59,051 nt of DNA from CAYNEI01 sp964396185. GTDB lineage: Archaea; Thermoplasmatota; SW-10-69-26. The position numbers and the translations under genes were made by a program. This document shows positions 26,490-33,915 of this stretch, piece after piece (position 1 is the stretch's first letter; each line of letters starts with the position of its first letter). The stretch is from the NCBI GenBank assembly GCA_964396185.1, contig CAYNEI010000014.1, positions 1 through 59,051 of the forward strand. Direction: 5' to 3'. The notes under the pieces were generated by a model that worked only from the letters and a program-made list of their open reading frames with translations, did not search any database and was not told the origin of the DNA.

Positions 26490-27188
26490 TCATGGATGTA
26501 CCTCCTGCGGGACAGGGGTCGATGGCGCTTGGGTGAGGATCCAGTCGGGGGCGCCCGGCTCCAGGCGTTGGGCGGCTCGCCCATGGCTCTGGAGGATGGA
26601 GACCGCCTCGTCTGAGTACGTGCACAGCGGGCCTCGGCAGTACACGAGGATCTCTCGGTCGGTCGGGAGCTCGCCTGCGCGGGCATCCAGCTCGTCCAGG
26701 GGGATGGAGAGGGCGTGGGGCAGGTGGGCCCAGGCGTGCTCTTCGGTGGGACGCACGTCCAGCAGGACCACCTCGCCGCCAGCAGCCCGCGCGAAGATCT
26801 CATCGGATGCCTCGGCGACGGCATCGCCCCGAGGTCCCACGCGGGTCTCGACGAGGGCGGGGATCTCGGGCAAGCGGTCGCGGGCCAGCTCGCGCAGGGC
26901 ACGCCAGAGATGGAAGACGGCAGGGTCGGCCAGTTGGTAGTGAGCGTACGTGCCCTCGCGCCGCACGGTCACCAGGCGGGCCTCCTTGAGGGTCTGGAGG
27001 TGCTGGCTGGCGTTGGCCACGGAGGTCTCCATCTCCTCGGCCAGGCTCTGCACGGTGCGCTCGGCCTGGGAAAGGAGGTCCAGGATCTCCAGGCGCTTCG
27101 GGCTGGCCAGGGCCTGACCCATGCGGGCGAAGCTCTCGTACAGGTCGTCTTTGAACCGGCGACGAGCCCGGGAGTTCTCTTGTTCCAT
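26490..27188 (-). CDS. ArsR-type regulator fused to a rhodanese domain
   Basis: The 232-residue protein joins an ArsR winged helix to a rhodanese domain. The winged helix spans residues about 22-95, with ASPKRLEILDLLSQAERTVQSLAEEM and the recognition helix SVANASQHLQTLKEARLV. The rhodanese domain spans about 115-220, with LLDVRPTEEHAWAHLPHALSIP and the active loop CRGPLC (Cys184, Cys189). The two loop Cys could form a disulfide, persulfide or polysulfide, making it a direct sulfane-sulfur sensor for the downstream rhodanese-MBL and MFS genes. Fusions of this kind are known in bacteria. The ATG is about 25 bases from TATA/operator elements. Confidence 0.88.
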   Translation of the reverse strand: MEQENSRARRRFKDDLYESFARMGQALASPKRLEILDLLSQAERTVQSLAEEMETSVANASQHLQTLKEARLVTVRREGTYAHYQLADPAVFHLWRALRELARDRLPEIPALVETRVGPRGDAVAEASDEIFARAAGGEVVLLDVRPTEEHAWAHLPHALSIPLDELDARAGELPTDREILVYCRGPLCTYSDEAVSILQSHGRAAQRLEPGAPDWILTQAPSTPVPQEVHP

Positions 27189-27194
27189 TGATTA

Positions 27195-27223
27195 GTTGAA
27201 CATCCTTTGAGTATTTGAACGTT
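27195..27223 (-). promoter_or_regulatory. candidate operator and TATA region of the sulfur operon
   Basis: On the plus strand TTGAAC occurs at 27196-27201 and 27215-27220, with a related TTTGAG at 27206-27211. The half-sites are spaced about ten bases apart, one helical turn. The minus-strand sequence between them (CAAATACTC) could be the TATA element about 25 bases before the ATG at 27188. This placement fits autorepression by the ArsR-rhodanese protein. Confidence 0.4.
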
Positions 27224-27306
27224 GCGGCCGTCGTCCGCCATCGTTGTCAACGCGCTGGAGGACGCATGCTGGGGCACCGACGCTCGGGGCCCCTCCGAGT
27301 TCGAGC

Positions 27307-27675
27307 TTACAGGTCGACGATCTCGATCACGCAGAACTCGTTCTCGCTGGGATCACGGAGCACCACGAAGGTGGCCTCGGGCGGGTAAGGCCAAGCCTCC
27401 ATCCGCGTGGCGCCGAGGCCTAGCAGCCGCGTGAGCTCGGCATCGACATCGTCGGTCATCAGGTCCAGGTGCATGCGGTTGGCCTCATCTGGCCCCTTGG
27501 GGTCGTCCCGGACTTGGAGGCCGACGGCCAGGCCTTCACCATCGGGGTCGACCAGCGCGCACCAGACACCGTCCTCGCCCATGGCTCGCTTGTAGCCGAG
27601 AGCCTGGGTCCAGAAGGCCTCAGCACGCTCCATGTCGTGAACGTCCAGGATCACGTTGCGCGCCTGCAAGCCCAT
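27307..27675 (-). CDS. VOC-family (glyoxalase/bleomycin-resistance-like) protein
   Basis: The 122-residue protein has the paired beta-alpha-beta-beta-beta modules of the vicinal oxygen chelate superfamily. The first is VILDVHDMERAEAFWTQALGY and the second is MHLDLMTDDVDAELTRLLGLGA, ending in VVLRDPSENEFCVIE. Metal-ligand candidates are His near 73 and Glu near 116. Many such small VOC proteins bind or detoxify small electrophiles; the substrate is not identifiable. The ATG at 27675 lies about 25 bases from a TATA-like box. Confidence 0.85.
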   Translation of the reverse strand: MGLQARNVILDVHDMERAEAFWTQALGYKRAMGEDGVWCALVDPDGEGLAVGLQVRDDPKGPDEANRMHLDLMTDDVDAELTRLLGLGATRMEAWPYPPEATFVVLRDPSENEFCVIEIVDL

Positions 27676-27697
27676 GGTCGGGCAGACTGCCTCCAAG

Positions 27698-27707
27698 GCG
27701 TATAAGG
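27698..27707 (-). promoter_or_regulatory. TATA-like box, VOC protein
   Basis: CCTTATACGC in gene orientation is about 25 bases upstream of the ATG at 27675, consistent with a leaderless transcript. Confidence 0.5.
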
Positions 27708-27782
27708 GCTGACTCGTGGATGGGTGGGCTTCGCTCGCACTCCACCGCAACCCGTAAGCACTCGCCCGTCTAGCGGGTCCCG

Positions 27783-28085
27783 ATGAGCTCGTTCGAGGAC
27801 GAGATGCCCACGTGGGTGAAGGTGTCCCTGGTCATCGCCTTGCTCTTGGTCGTGGTTGTCGTCCTCACAGGATTGTTGGGGATCGGCGACCACGGGCCGG
27901 CCCGACATCAACCCGGCCAACATGCACCGTCCGGCGACATGGGTGCGAGCGCCGACGCAAGCGGTGCAACACCGGTGCAGGCCTGCCAGGTCCAACCCGT
28001 CCAGGTCCAACCCTTCCACCAGGACGGAGGCTTCGCCCTGGAGCCGGCTTGCCATCGCACCGAAGGGATCGAGGGCCCACCATGA
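27783..28085 (+). CDS. small single-pass membrane protein
   Basis: The 100-residue protein has one hydrophobic helix at about residues 13-33 (VKVSLVIALLLVVVVVL) and a tail rich in Gln, His, Pro and Cys with a short internal repeat (QVQPVQVQP). I recognise no family. Support comes from the clear membrane helix and from the overlap of its stop codon with the ATG of the next gene (ATGA), which suggests the two products are made together. Confidence 0.6.
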   Translation: MSSFEDEMPTWVKVSLVIALLLVVVVVLTGLLGIGDHGPARHQPGQHAPSGDMGASADASGATPVQACQVQPVQVQPFHQDGGFALEPACHRTEGIEGPP

Positions 28086-28594
28086 CCATGAACCCCGCCC
28101 TTCGCAAACTCACCCTCACGCTCCACCTGACCGTCTCGGTCGGCTGGATCGGCGCAGTCATGGCCTACCTCGCCCTCGGGATCACCGCCTCCACCACCCA
28201 GGAGCCTGAGACCATCCGTGCTGCCTGGATCGCCATGGAGCTGACCGGCTGGTACGCCATCGTGCCGCTGGCCCTGGCCTCACTGGCCACCGGCCTGTTC
28301 ATGGCCCTTGGAACCAAGTGGGGCTTGTTCCAGCACTACTGGGTGATCTTCTCGCTCGTGCTCACCGTCTTCGCCACCACCATCCTCCTGCTCCACATGC
28401 CCACCGTGAGCGCCATCGCGGATGTGGCGCGCTCGGCTGAGGCGACCACGCTGCGAGGGCTGGGCGGCGATCTCGGCCATGCAGGCATCGGGCTCGTGGT
28501 GTTGCTCGTGGTCATGGTGCTCAACGTCTACAAGCCCCGCGGGCTGACGCCCTACGGGCGTCGGAAGCGCGACGCACGACGCGGGCGATCGTGA
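28082..28594 (+). CDS. four-helix integral membrane protein, DUF2269-like
   Basis: The 170-residue protein has four hydrophobic helices. It shows LHLTVSVGWIGAVMAYLALG near the N-terminus, MELTGWYAIVPLALASLATGLFMALG, GLFQHYWVIFSLVLTVFATTILLLHMP, and a last helix followed by VYKPRGLTPYGRRK. Similar four-helix proteins with conserved His and Gly-Trp residues are common in actinobacteria and usually annotated DUF2269-like or hypothetical. It overlaps the small membrane protein upstream. The basic tail faces the cytoplasm by the positive-inside rule. The function is unknown. Confidence 0.75.
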   Translation: MTMNPALRKLTLTLHLTVSVGWIGAVMAYLALGITASTTQEPETIRAAWIAMELTGWYAIVPLALASLATGLFMALGTKWGLFQHYWVIFSLVLTVFATTILLLHMPTVSAIADVARSAEATTLRGLGGDLGHAGIGLVVLLVVMVLNVYKPRGLTPYGRRKRDARRGRS

Positions 28595-28691
28595 CGGAGA
28601 CCACGGTGCCGGTTCCACGTACCAGGAACGACGCCGTGGGGAAAAGCGAGGCGTGTGGGCGTTGTCGTCGCGCCCATCCGGCCTCGTTGGC

Positions 28692-29225
28692 TCATACCGG
28701 TTCGAAGCACTCTCGGATCACGGTCTGAAGGTTCGCCTCGTACGCGTCAGCAGACCCAACGTAGACGATCTTCGGGACGCGCTCTGTCACTTGATCGACG
28801 GTGATTCCGAACCGGTCGTTCGCGGTTCGGATGTCGTCGAGGTCCCTTGCATCACACCTGGCGATCTTCGTCACGATGAGGTCGACGGGGTGGAGGGCGC
28901 GAAGCTCGATGCGCTCCAAGCCCGTCTCGATCACTCGGCTCCTGTCCAGGTAGTTGTCGGGTAGAGTGACCATGAACACGGTCCCGTCTGGCCATGTGTC
29001 GATCTCATAGCCATGGGGCTCCTTCGAGGAGGCTTCGAGGAACGCGTCGATCGAGGGTCTGGGCCCGGTGAAGTCGATGTCGAGGGTGGACGATTTAGCG
29101 CCGATGAGGGTGAGTGCGGTGCCGCCTACGGCCACGAGCGTGATCTCCTCCTCGAGGTGCTCCTCGACGAGGGAGAGGAACTCGATGAGGTCTCGGGCGC
29201 CGATCTCTCGGTCTTGTTCAGCCAC
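28692..29225 (-). CDS. nucleotidyltransferase, DUF6036/AbiEii-like, possible toxin
   Basis: The 177-residue protein resembles stand-alone nucleotidyltransferase-fold proteins. It has LVAVGGTALTLIGAKSSTLDIDF, where GG-x-AL(x)3G followed by ST-x-D-I-D is the AbiEii/DUF6036 signature and the two Asp would bind metal. A later segment (LHPVDLIVTKIARCDARDLDDI) matches the family's Lys/Arg-DxxD helix. Such proteins are often toxins or regulators paired with a small HTH gene. It starts with GTG overlapping the stop of the upstream wHTH gene by eight bases, so the two are translationally coupled. Activity is inferred from the fold, not shown. Confidence 0.8.
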   Translation of the reverse strand: MAEQDREIGARDLIEFLSLVEEHLEEEITLVAVGGTALTLIGAKSSTLDIDFTGPRPSIDAFLEASSKEPHGYEIDTWPDGTVFMVTLPDNYLDRSRVIETGLERIELRALHPVDLIVTKIARCDARDLDDIRTANDRFGITVDQVTERVPKIVYVGSADAYEANLQTVIRECFEPV

Positions 29226-30327
29226 CGTACGACTCCAACGCCTGATTCACCATATCCTGTTCGATGGGATGCGGCTCTACGTCCCGCGCCTGCAGGAGCT
29301 TGATCGTATCACTGAGGCGCGGGTCGGGACGCCGGTTGTGAAGCATCTGGAGCAGGCCCGCCAGCTCGCCCTGGAGGTCGTTGGCTTTCGCGAGGTAGGT
29401 GAGAAGCGTAGGTTTCAGATCGGCCTTGGAGAGGATGACCCCGGCGGCAGCTTGCCAGCGAGGGTTCCGCGAGGCAAGCGCCCCAATGGCCACGGCCTCA
29501 GGACAGATGGGCGTGGCCTGCTCATCCACGGCCCGGCCGCGCTCCACGTACCCCCATCGGCCCATGTTCCAGGCAAGCGCGGGCACTTCTAGCTCAGCCA
29601 GGCGCGCCGGGGTCTCGGAGGCGAGCCCCCCACCGTGGGGCAGGCTCCCTGCGATGGCCCGCCAGAAGGCTTGGGGATGCCAGAGACACGTCTCGGTCCG
29701 GAGGATGCGAGGTGAGGGGTTCGCGTCGCCGGCCCGCAGGTGTTCGCCGAACGTACCCACATCAACGACCCATGGATCGATCCTGAGTGAGAGCCTCTGC
29801 TCAAGCCCGGCCAACGTCTCCGTGAGGTGGAGCTCGCTGGCCCGGATCCGCTCCCGGCCGTCCGCATGGCCTGGGTTCCCCGCTCCCATGGGCTGGGCCT
29901 GATCGCGCAGGAGGACGAGCGGTTCCAGCCGCCGAAGCTTGAGGTTGCGACCCGCATCAACGAGGCAGACGGAAAGCACTGCCTCCTCCGCGCTGAGCTC
30001 AGCCTCGAGGCGCTGGATCGCCTCAGCAGCGTTCGCCCGGTCGGACAACAGCTGGTGCTTACGCCAGAGCTCCATCGTGGCCATGGTGTCGGCGATGCCC
30101 GTGCGCTGGAGGTGCAAACGAGGCACCTTGGACCGTCCAGCCTGCTCGAAGGAGACGACACCCTCGCTCGCTAGGCCCTGGAGCTTCTCGTGGACGTTGG
30201 GGTAGTGGCCGGTCCCATGGTGGACCTCGACCTGCTCGGCCAGGGATCGGATCGAGTGAGACTCACCGATGGTGCGGGCCAGCGTATCCAGGACCCTCAG
30301 CGTCGTGGTGTCCATCTGGGTCTCCAT
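29218..30327 (-). CDS. winged-helix regulator, probable antitoxin of the NTase pair
   Basis: The 369-residue protein begins with a winged helix (residues about 6-70: VLDTLARTIGESHSIRSLAEQVEV, a helix, LQGLASEGVVSFEQ). A short coiled coil follows (residues about 88-115), then an unrecognised alpha/beta region with WVVDVGTFGEHLRAG and ASRNPRWQAAAGVILSKADL. The second gene of the pair is a nucleotidyltransferase, as in several type II/IV toxin-antitoxin systems. The 5' flank is AT-rich and strongly palindromic, as expected for an autorepressor. The start at 30327 is ATG; Met at 30315 is an alternative. Confidence 0.72.
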   Translation of the reverse strand: METQMDTTTLRVLDTLARTIGESHSIRSLAEQVEVHHGTGHYPNVHEKLQGLASEGVVSFEQAGRSKVPRLHLQRTGIADTMATMELWRKHQLLSDRANAAEAIQRLEAELSAEEAVLSVCLVDAGRNLKLRRLEPLVLLRDQAQPMGAGNPGHADGRERIRASELHLTETLAGLEQRLSLRIDPWVVDVGTFGEHLRAGDANPSPRILRTETCLWHPQAFWRAIAGSLPHGGGLASETPARLAELEVPALAWNMGRWGYVERGRAVDEQATPICPEAVAIGALASRNPRWQAAAGVILSKADLKPTLLTYLAKANDLQGELAGLLQMLHNRRPDPRLSDTIKLLQARDVEPHPIEQDMVNQALESYGG

Positions 30328-30335
30328 CCGTACTA

Positions 30336-30360
30336 TAGTTCTTCAACTATCATATGATAG
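30336..30360. promoter_or_regulatory. palindromic operator upstream of the wHTH/NTase pair
   Basis: Two overlapping inverted repeats are visible. TAGTT-CTTC-AACTA spans 30336-30349, and a perfect 14-base palindrome CTATCATATGATAG spans 30347-30360. They lie between a TATA-like sequence at 30366-30376 and the ATG at 30327. That is the site where an autorepressor would block initiation. Confidence 0.6.
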
Positions 30361-30530
30361 CTTTTAAGTTATATAAGTTCCGCCGGAACCAAAGGTGGCT
30401 CGCCCGGTTCCTCGGCATCGTGGGCTACCTCGTCGGCTTCTTCTTCTCGATGCAGTTCCGGTTCTGGGGTCACATGGTTCGGACGTCAGCATCGATCGAC
30501 GAACGGCTCGCCTCCTCACGTGGTGGCTGA
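30354..30530 (+). CDS. possible 58-residue hydrophobic small protein
   Basis: A reading frame opens with an ATG inside the palindrome, or with an in-frame GTG at 30420. It encodes basic residues followed by a hydrophobic aromatic stretch (LGIVGYLVGFFFSMQFRFW) and a polar tail. The composition is membrane-protein-like and not typical of an antisense frame. If the TATA at 30366 is used rightwards, the GTG start would give 36 residues with a short leader. It lies divergent to the TA-like pair. I am not sure it is real. Confidence 0.25.
   Translation: MIAFKLYKFRRNQRWLARFLGIVGYLVGFFFSMQFRFWGHMVRTSASIDERLASSRGG
30366..30376. promoter_or_regulatory. TATA-like element, AT-rich divergent promoter
   Basis: AAGTTATATAA lies in a strongly AT-rich stretch of this GC-rich window. 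It could serve the wHTH/NTase operon to the left, and possibly the small reading frame and the hydrolase gene to the right. Confidence 0.5.
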
Positions 30531-30616
30531 CGGGAGCTGCGCCTTCGCCCCCGCGCCTTGGCAGACCCGATGTAGGCACACTCTTGGCCAAGGGCACCCT
30601 GGCCCGTGCCAGCCAC

Positions 30617-31435
30617 ATGAACGAGCGCACATCTCGGATCGACGGGATGGACCTGCACGTCCTGGAGGCCGGCCAGGGCGACCCCCTGCTCCTGGTCCAT
30701 GGTCTCGGCGGGGCCGGGGCGTCGTGGAGCGCCAACACCCCCACCCTCTCCCAGCGCTTCCACGTCCTCGCACCCGACCTCCCTGGCTTCGGGCGCTCCA
30801 GCAAGCCCGAGCGCCGCTACACGCCGGCCTTCTTCGTGGACACCCTCGTCGCCCTGCTCGACCAACACGGCCTCGAATCCACCCACGCCGTGGGCGTCTC
30901 CATGGGCGGCCAGGTCGCCCTCGAGCTAGCGCTGCGCCATCCCGAGCGGGTGGACCGGGTCATCGCCGTGGCCCCGGCGGGCATCCCCCCCGCCTCGTTC
31001 GAAGGGTCCCCAGCCCTGGACGACTACCAGGGCATCCTGGACGCCCGGAGCGAGGAGGAAGTGCGCCAGGTCCGCCAGGCGATTCAGGCCCATGCCCCCG
31101 GGCCAGCATCCCAGGTCCCCGAGAACCGGAGCCCCGAAGAGATCCTGGCCTACGTCCGGAGCCCTGGAGCCAAGGATGCCTTCACCTCGGCGCTCGACGA
31201 GAGCGCTTCGGCCCGGCGACTCGGCCCGCTGCTCCACCAGCTGGACCCGACGCCGCTGTTCGTTTGGGGGGACCGGGATCCCATCATCCCGCTGGAGGTG
31301 TGCCGGCCGGTGCTCGAGGAACTGGCGGGGCTCGAGCTGGCGGTGTTCCCCGGGTGCGGTCACAGCCCGCAGGTCGAAGAGAGCGAGCGGTTCAACGAGG
31401 TTGCCCTGCGGTTGCTGTCCTCAGCCCACGCTTAG
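30617..31435 (+). CDS. alpha/beta hydrolase fold protein
   Basis: The 272-residue hydrolase has an HGLGG oxyanion segment (residues 28-32), a GVSMGG nucleophile elbow (Ser95), WGDRDPIIP (acid near 218) and GCGHSPQVE (catalytic His near 248). The cap region (residues about 130-190) is helical with charged residues. It resembles small esterases and haloalkane-dehalogenase-like or lactonase-like members. The substrate is unknown. The start at 30617 gives the standard beginning RIDGMDLHVLEAG; upstream in-frame sequence is not protein-like. The last 15 bases overlap the end of the convergent AHSA1 gene. Confidence 0.85.
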   Translation: MNERTSRIDGMDLHVLEAGQGDPLLLVHGLGGAGASWSANTPTLSQRFHVLAPDLPGFGRSSKPERRYTPAFFVDTLVALLDQHGLESTHAVGVSMGGQVALELALRHPERVDRVIAVAPAGIPPASFEGSPALDDYQGILDARSEEEVRQVRQAIQAHAPGPASQVPENRSPEEILAYVRSPGAKDAFTSALDESASARRLGPLLHQLDPTPLFVWGDRDPIIPLEVCRPVLEELAGLELAVFPGCGHSPQVEESERFNEVALRLLSSAHA

Positions 31436-31981
31436 CCGGCGGCCGTACGTCTCCTCGAGCTCCTCCCGTTTGGTCCAGTGGCCCTTGCCCGGGGTGGTCG
31501 CCGTGAACTGGCCGTCGGCGAACTCGCCCTGGGGTGGGGCGTGGTCCTCGGGGGCGTCACCGTCGAGGATCGCTTCGAGGACGTCGATGCAGATGTGCCA
31601 GCCGGCCATGATGCCATCAGCGCTCTGGAGGTCCCTGAACCGGTGGGTCATGACGAGCCGCGAGCCGGACCCCTCCGGCGTGATCTCCCAGAGGATGCTG
31701 GCTTCCTTGTAGCCGCCGTCGGGGTCGCCCCACCACGTGTGGCCGAAGGCTCGCGGCGGGTCCCAGTGGGTGACCTCGCCTTCCATGGACATGCCCACGT
31801 GGTCGTGGTGCTCGACGTACCGGCCGCCCACCCGGGGCTCCAGCTCTGTGCGCACGAACCACGTCGCGATCTCCTCGGGGTCCGTGAGCGCCTGCCAGAC
31901 CTTCTCCGGAGGCTGGTCGAGCACTCGCTCGAAGGTGGCCTCGTAACCGTGCTTGGTCTTGCGCATCTCTCCTAGGTTCAT
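31421..31981 (-). CDS. AHSA1/SRPBCC-family protein
   Basis: The 186-residue protein has the START/SRPBCC helix-grip fold of the AHSA1 group. It contains FERVLDQPPEKVWQALTDPEEIATWF, a PRVGGRYVEH strand, and a GW(x)5LE C-terminal helix (AGWHICIDVLEAILDG). These proteins bind small hydrophobic ligands. The partner gene upstream is an ArsR regulator whose stop sits three bases before this ATG, a common bacterial pairing. An overlapping GTG at 31987 is an alternative start. The ArsR protein may control this gene in response to a ligand that the SRPBCC protein handles. Confidence 0.85.
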   Translation of the reverse strand: MNLGEMRKTKHGYEATFERVLDQPPEKVWQALTDPEEIATWFVRTELEPRVGGRYVEHHDHVGMSMEGEVTHWDPPRAFGHTWWGDPDGGYKEASILWEITPEGSGSRLVMTHRFRDLQSADGIMAGWHICIDVLEAILDGDAPEDHAPPQGEFADGQFTATTPGKGHWTKREELEETYGRRLSVG

Positions 31982-31983
31982 GG

Positions 31984-32286
31984 TCACATCTCCTCCAGGT
32001 GGTCCTCGAGCGCGTCCAACCGGTCGTTCCACGCGGGCCCGTGCTCGAGCAGCCAGTCGCGCATGGCCGTGAGCTCGTCGAGCTCAGCCTTGTACAGCCG
32101 GTAGCGCCCATCCCGGCGGACCGTGACCAGCCCGTTCTCGCGCAGCGTGGCTAGTTGCTTGGAGACAGCGGGCTGGGTGAGGCCGGTGGCTTCGACGAGC
32201 TCGGTGACGCTCTTCTCCTCCCGGCTGGTCAGCTCCACCAGCCTGCGGCGGGTGGGGTCGGCCAGGAGCTGGAACACGTCGGGCAC
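31984..32286 (-). CDS. ArsR-family transcriptional regulator
   Basis: The 100-residue single-domain winged helix has LLADPTRRRLVELTSREEKSVTELVEATG, the recognition helix TQPAVSKQLATLRENGLV, and the wing RRDGRYRLYKAE. No Cys is present, so it does not use the Cys metal sites of ArsR/SmtB; this subgroup usually pairs with an AHSA1 protein, as here. The GTG start lies about 25 bases from a TATA-like element and adjoins a direct repeat that may be its own operator. Confidence 0.87.
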   Translation of the reverse strand: MPDVFQLLADPTRRRLVELTSREEKSVTELVEATGLTQPAVSKQLATLRENGLVTVRRDGRYRLYKAELDELTAMRDWLLEHGPAWNDRLDALEDHLEEM

Positions 32287-32291
32287 GAACG

Positions 32292-32318
32292 AACATATGC
32301 CATCCCAAACATATAACT
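32292..32318 (-). promoter_or_regulatory. promoter and candidate operator of the first ArsR gene
   Basis: AACATAT occurs at 32292-32298 and again at 32308-32314 (16-base period). AGTTATAT in minus orientation (32311-32318) provides a TATA-like element about 25-30 bases from the GTG at 32286. Confidence 0.4.
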
Positions 32319-33269
32319 CTATGTGGATGTGGGGTTCTTGTCGTCGGCCCAGTAGGCGTAGAAGCTTTCGTCCAGGGGCTTGTAGGTGCCCACGTCCTTC
32401 TGGAAGTGCGCACCCCAGTCAGGCTGGCGGCCGTCGATGTCGCGGAACCCGTACTCCCTGGCCAGGGTCCACGAAGCGAACACCCGCCCACCCTTCGTGT
32501 CCACGTTGGCATCGGCGGCCAGGGCGGCCACGGCCCGGCCGAGGAACAGCGGCGTCTCGGAGTGCGCGAAGTGCGGATCCTGCTCGATGCCCTCCCGCCA
32601 GGTCTCCTCGCTCACGCCGAAGTGGTCGAGCACGGCCTCCGAGCGCATGAACCCGGGCGTGACGGCCAGCGCGGTGACCCCATTCCCGGCTAGCTCCTCC
32701 TCCATGGCGAAGGCCAGGCGGATCACGCCCGTCTTCACCAGATCGTAGAACAGGTTGCCCCTGTAGAGGAAGCCGTCCCCGTCGGTCACCTCCACCACCA
32801 ACCCGCCCTCCCCGTTCAGCATCAGCGGCACCAGGTGACGGTTGGTCGCCAGATGGGTGACGATCGCGCGCTCCAGCATGGTCCGTCCCTTGTCCACGTC
32901 CAGCTCCCAGAACGGTGTACCCCACTCGGTGAGCACGTCCCCACCCCAGATGCTGTTCACCAGGATGCCCACGCATCCCACCTCCTCGCGCAGGCGCTCG
33001 ACCAGCGCCTCGAGCTCTTGCTCGCGCGTGTGGTCCACCTGCACTGCGATCCCCTCCCCGCCCGCCTCGGTCACGCGCTCGGCGGTGCCTTCGATGGTCT
33101 CCGGGCGCCCGGGGGTGGCCCCCTGCTCGCGCGTGCTCCGGCCGGTGCAGTACACGGTGGCGCCGGCCTCGCCCAGGGCCACCGCGATCCCTCGCCCCCC
33201 TCCGCGAGTGGCGCCTGCCACCACGGCCACCTGGCCTGCCAGGGGGCGCGCTCGATCATCGTCGGTCAT
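32319..33269 (-). CDS. short-chain dehydrogenase/reductase (SDR)
   Basis: The 316-residue SDR has a Rossmann motif GATRGGGRGIA (residues about 18-28) and CTGRST, an NADP preference marker. LVNSIWGGD stands in for the usual NNAG, and FYDLVKTGVIR carries the YxxxK catalytic pair near 180-184. The residue before Tyr that usually contributes Ser is replaced in the VTDGDGFLYRG segment. The longer C-terminus (YGFRDIDGRQPDWGAHFQKD) is typical of one large group of SDR proteins of unknown substrate. It is divergent from the VOC gene and not coupled to the ArsR pair. Confidence 0.86.
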   Translation of the reverse strand: MTDDDRARPLAGQVAVVAGATRGGGRGIAVALGEAGATVYCTGRSTREQGATPGRPETIEGTAERVTEAGGEGIAVQVDHTREQELEALVERLREEVGCVGILVNSIWGGDVLTEWGTPFWELDVDKGRTMLERAIVTHLATNRHLVPLMLNGEGGLVVEVTDGDGFLYRGNLFYDLVKTGVIRLAFAMEEELAGNGVTALAVTPGFMRSEAVLDHFGVSEETWREGIEQDPHFAHSETPLFLGRAVAALAADANVDTKGGRVFASWTLAREYGFRDIDGRQPDWGAHFQKDVGTYKPLDESFYAYWADDKNPTST

Positions 33270-33373
33270 CGGCCCGGCACGACCACACCCGTGCTTAACC
33301 CTGTGCCGCCCAGGGCGTGCTTTCGGGAACCCCCACCACGCACCTTGAAACCCTCCACACCCCTACGCTCGGC

Positions 33374-33799
33374 ATGGAGCAAAGGTTGAGCCTGGTCACG
33401 CTAGCGGTCGAGGACCTGGCTCGAGCCACCTCGTTCTACGAGGACGGGCTCGGGTGGGAGCTGGGGTTCTCCAACGAGGAGGTCTCCTTCTTCCAGCTCA
33501 ACGGGATCGTGCTGTCGCTGTTCCGCCGGGACCGCTTCGCCGAGGAGCTGGCCGTCCCCGAGGACGAGCTGGAACCAGGAGGCACGGCGCTTGCCTACAA
33601 CGTGCGCGCCAAGGGGGAGGTCGACGAGGTCGTGGTGCTGGCCCGCGAGGCCGGCGGACGCGTGCTCATCGAGCCCCAGGAGGCCGAGTGGGGGGGCTAC
33701 TCAGGCTACTTCGCCGATCCGGAAGGCCACCGGTGGGAGGTGGCCTGGAACCCCGCGTGGGCCATCGACGAGGCGGGTGACGTCCGGATGGCTCCTTGA
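33374..33799 (+). CDS. VOC-family protein
   Basis: The 141-residue glyoxalase-fold protein has LVTLAVEDLARATSFYEDGLGWELGF as the first module. The second module ends GYSGYFADPEGHRWEVAWNP, with the usual ADPEGH and Trp-Glu ligand strand. It resembles the VOC group in which the second metal ligand is a Glu near the C-terminus. The substrate is unknown. The start at 33374 precedes the first beta strand by five residues. A paralogous VOC gene lies at 27307 and others at 35398 and 37227. Confidence 0.86.
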   Translation: MEQRLSLVTLAVEDLARATSFYEDGLGWELGFSNEEVSFFQLNGIVLSLFRRDRFAEELAVPEDELEPGGTALAYNVRAKGEVDEVVVLAREAGGRVLIEPQEAEWGGYSGYFADPEGHRWEVAWNPAWAIDEAGDVRMAP

Positions 33800-33855
33800 G
33801 GCGGGGACGAGGGAAGCGCGGACCGCGCCCGCCCCGACTCCAGCCCAACGAACCC

Positions 33856-33915
33856 CAGTTAAGCAAATCCTTAAGTATCTTGCACACTAATCAGTTAAGC
33901 AGATGCTTAAGCATC
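33856..33915 (+). promoter_or_regulatory. paired operator repeats of the second ArsR gene
   Basis: A 24-base sequence beginning CAGTTAAGCA occurs at 33856-33879 and again, with four differences, at 33892-33915. The period is 36 bases. Each copy contains an inverted repeat, and the second is perfect (TTAAGCA-GA-TGCTTAA). The first copy covers the TATA-like TTAAGTATC and the second covers the ATG at 33903. Repressor binding would block both TBP and the start site. Confidence 0.65.
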
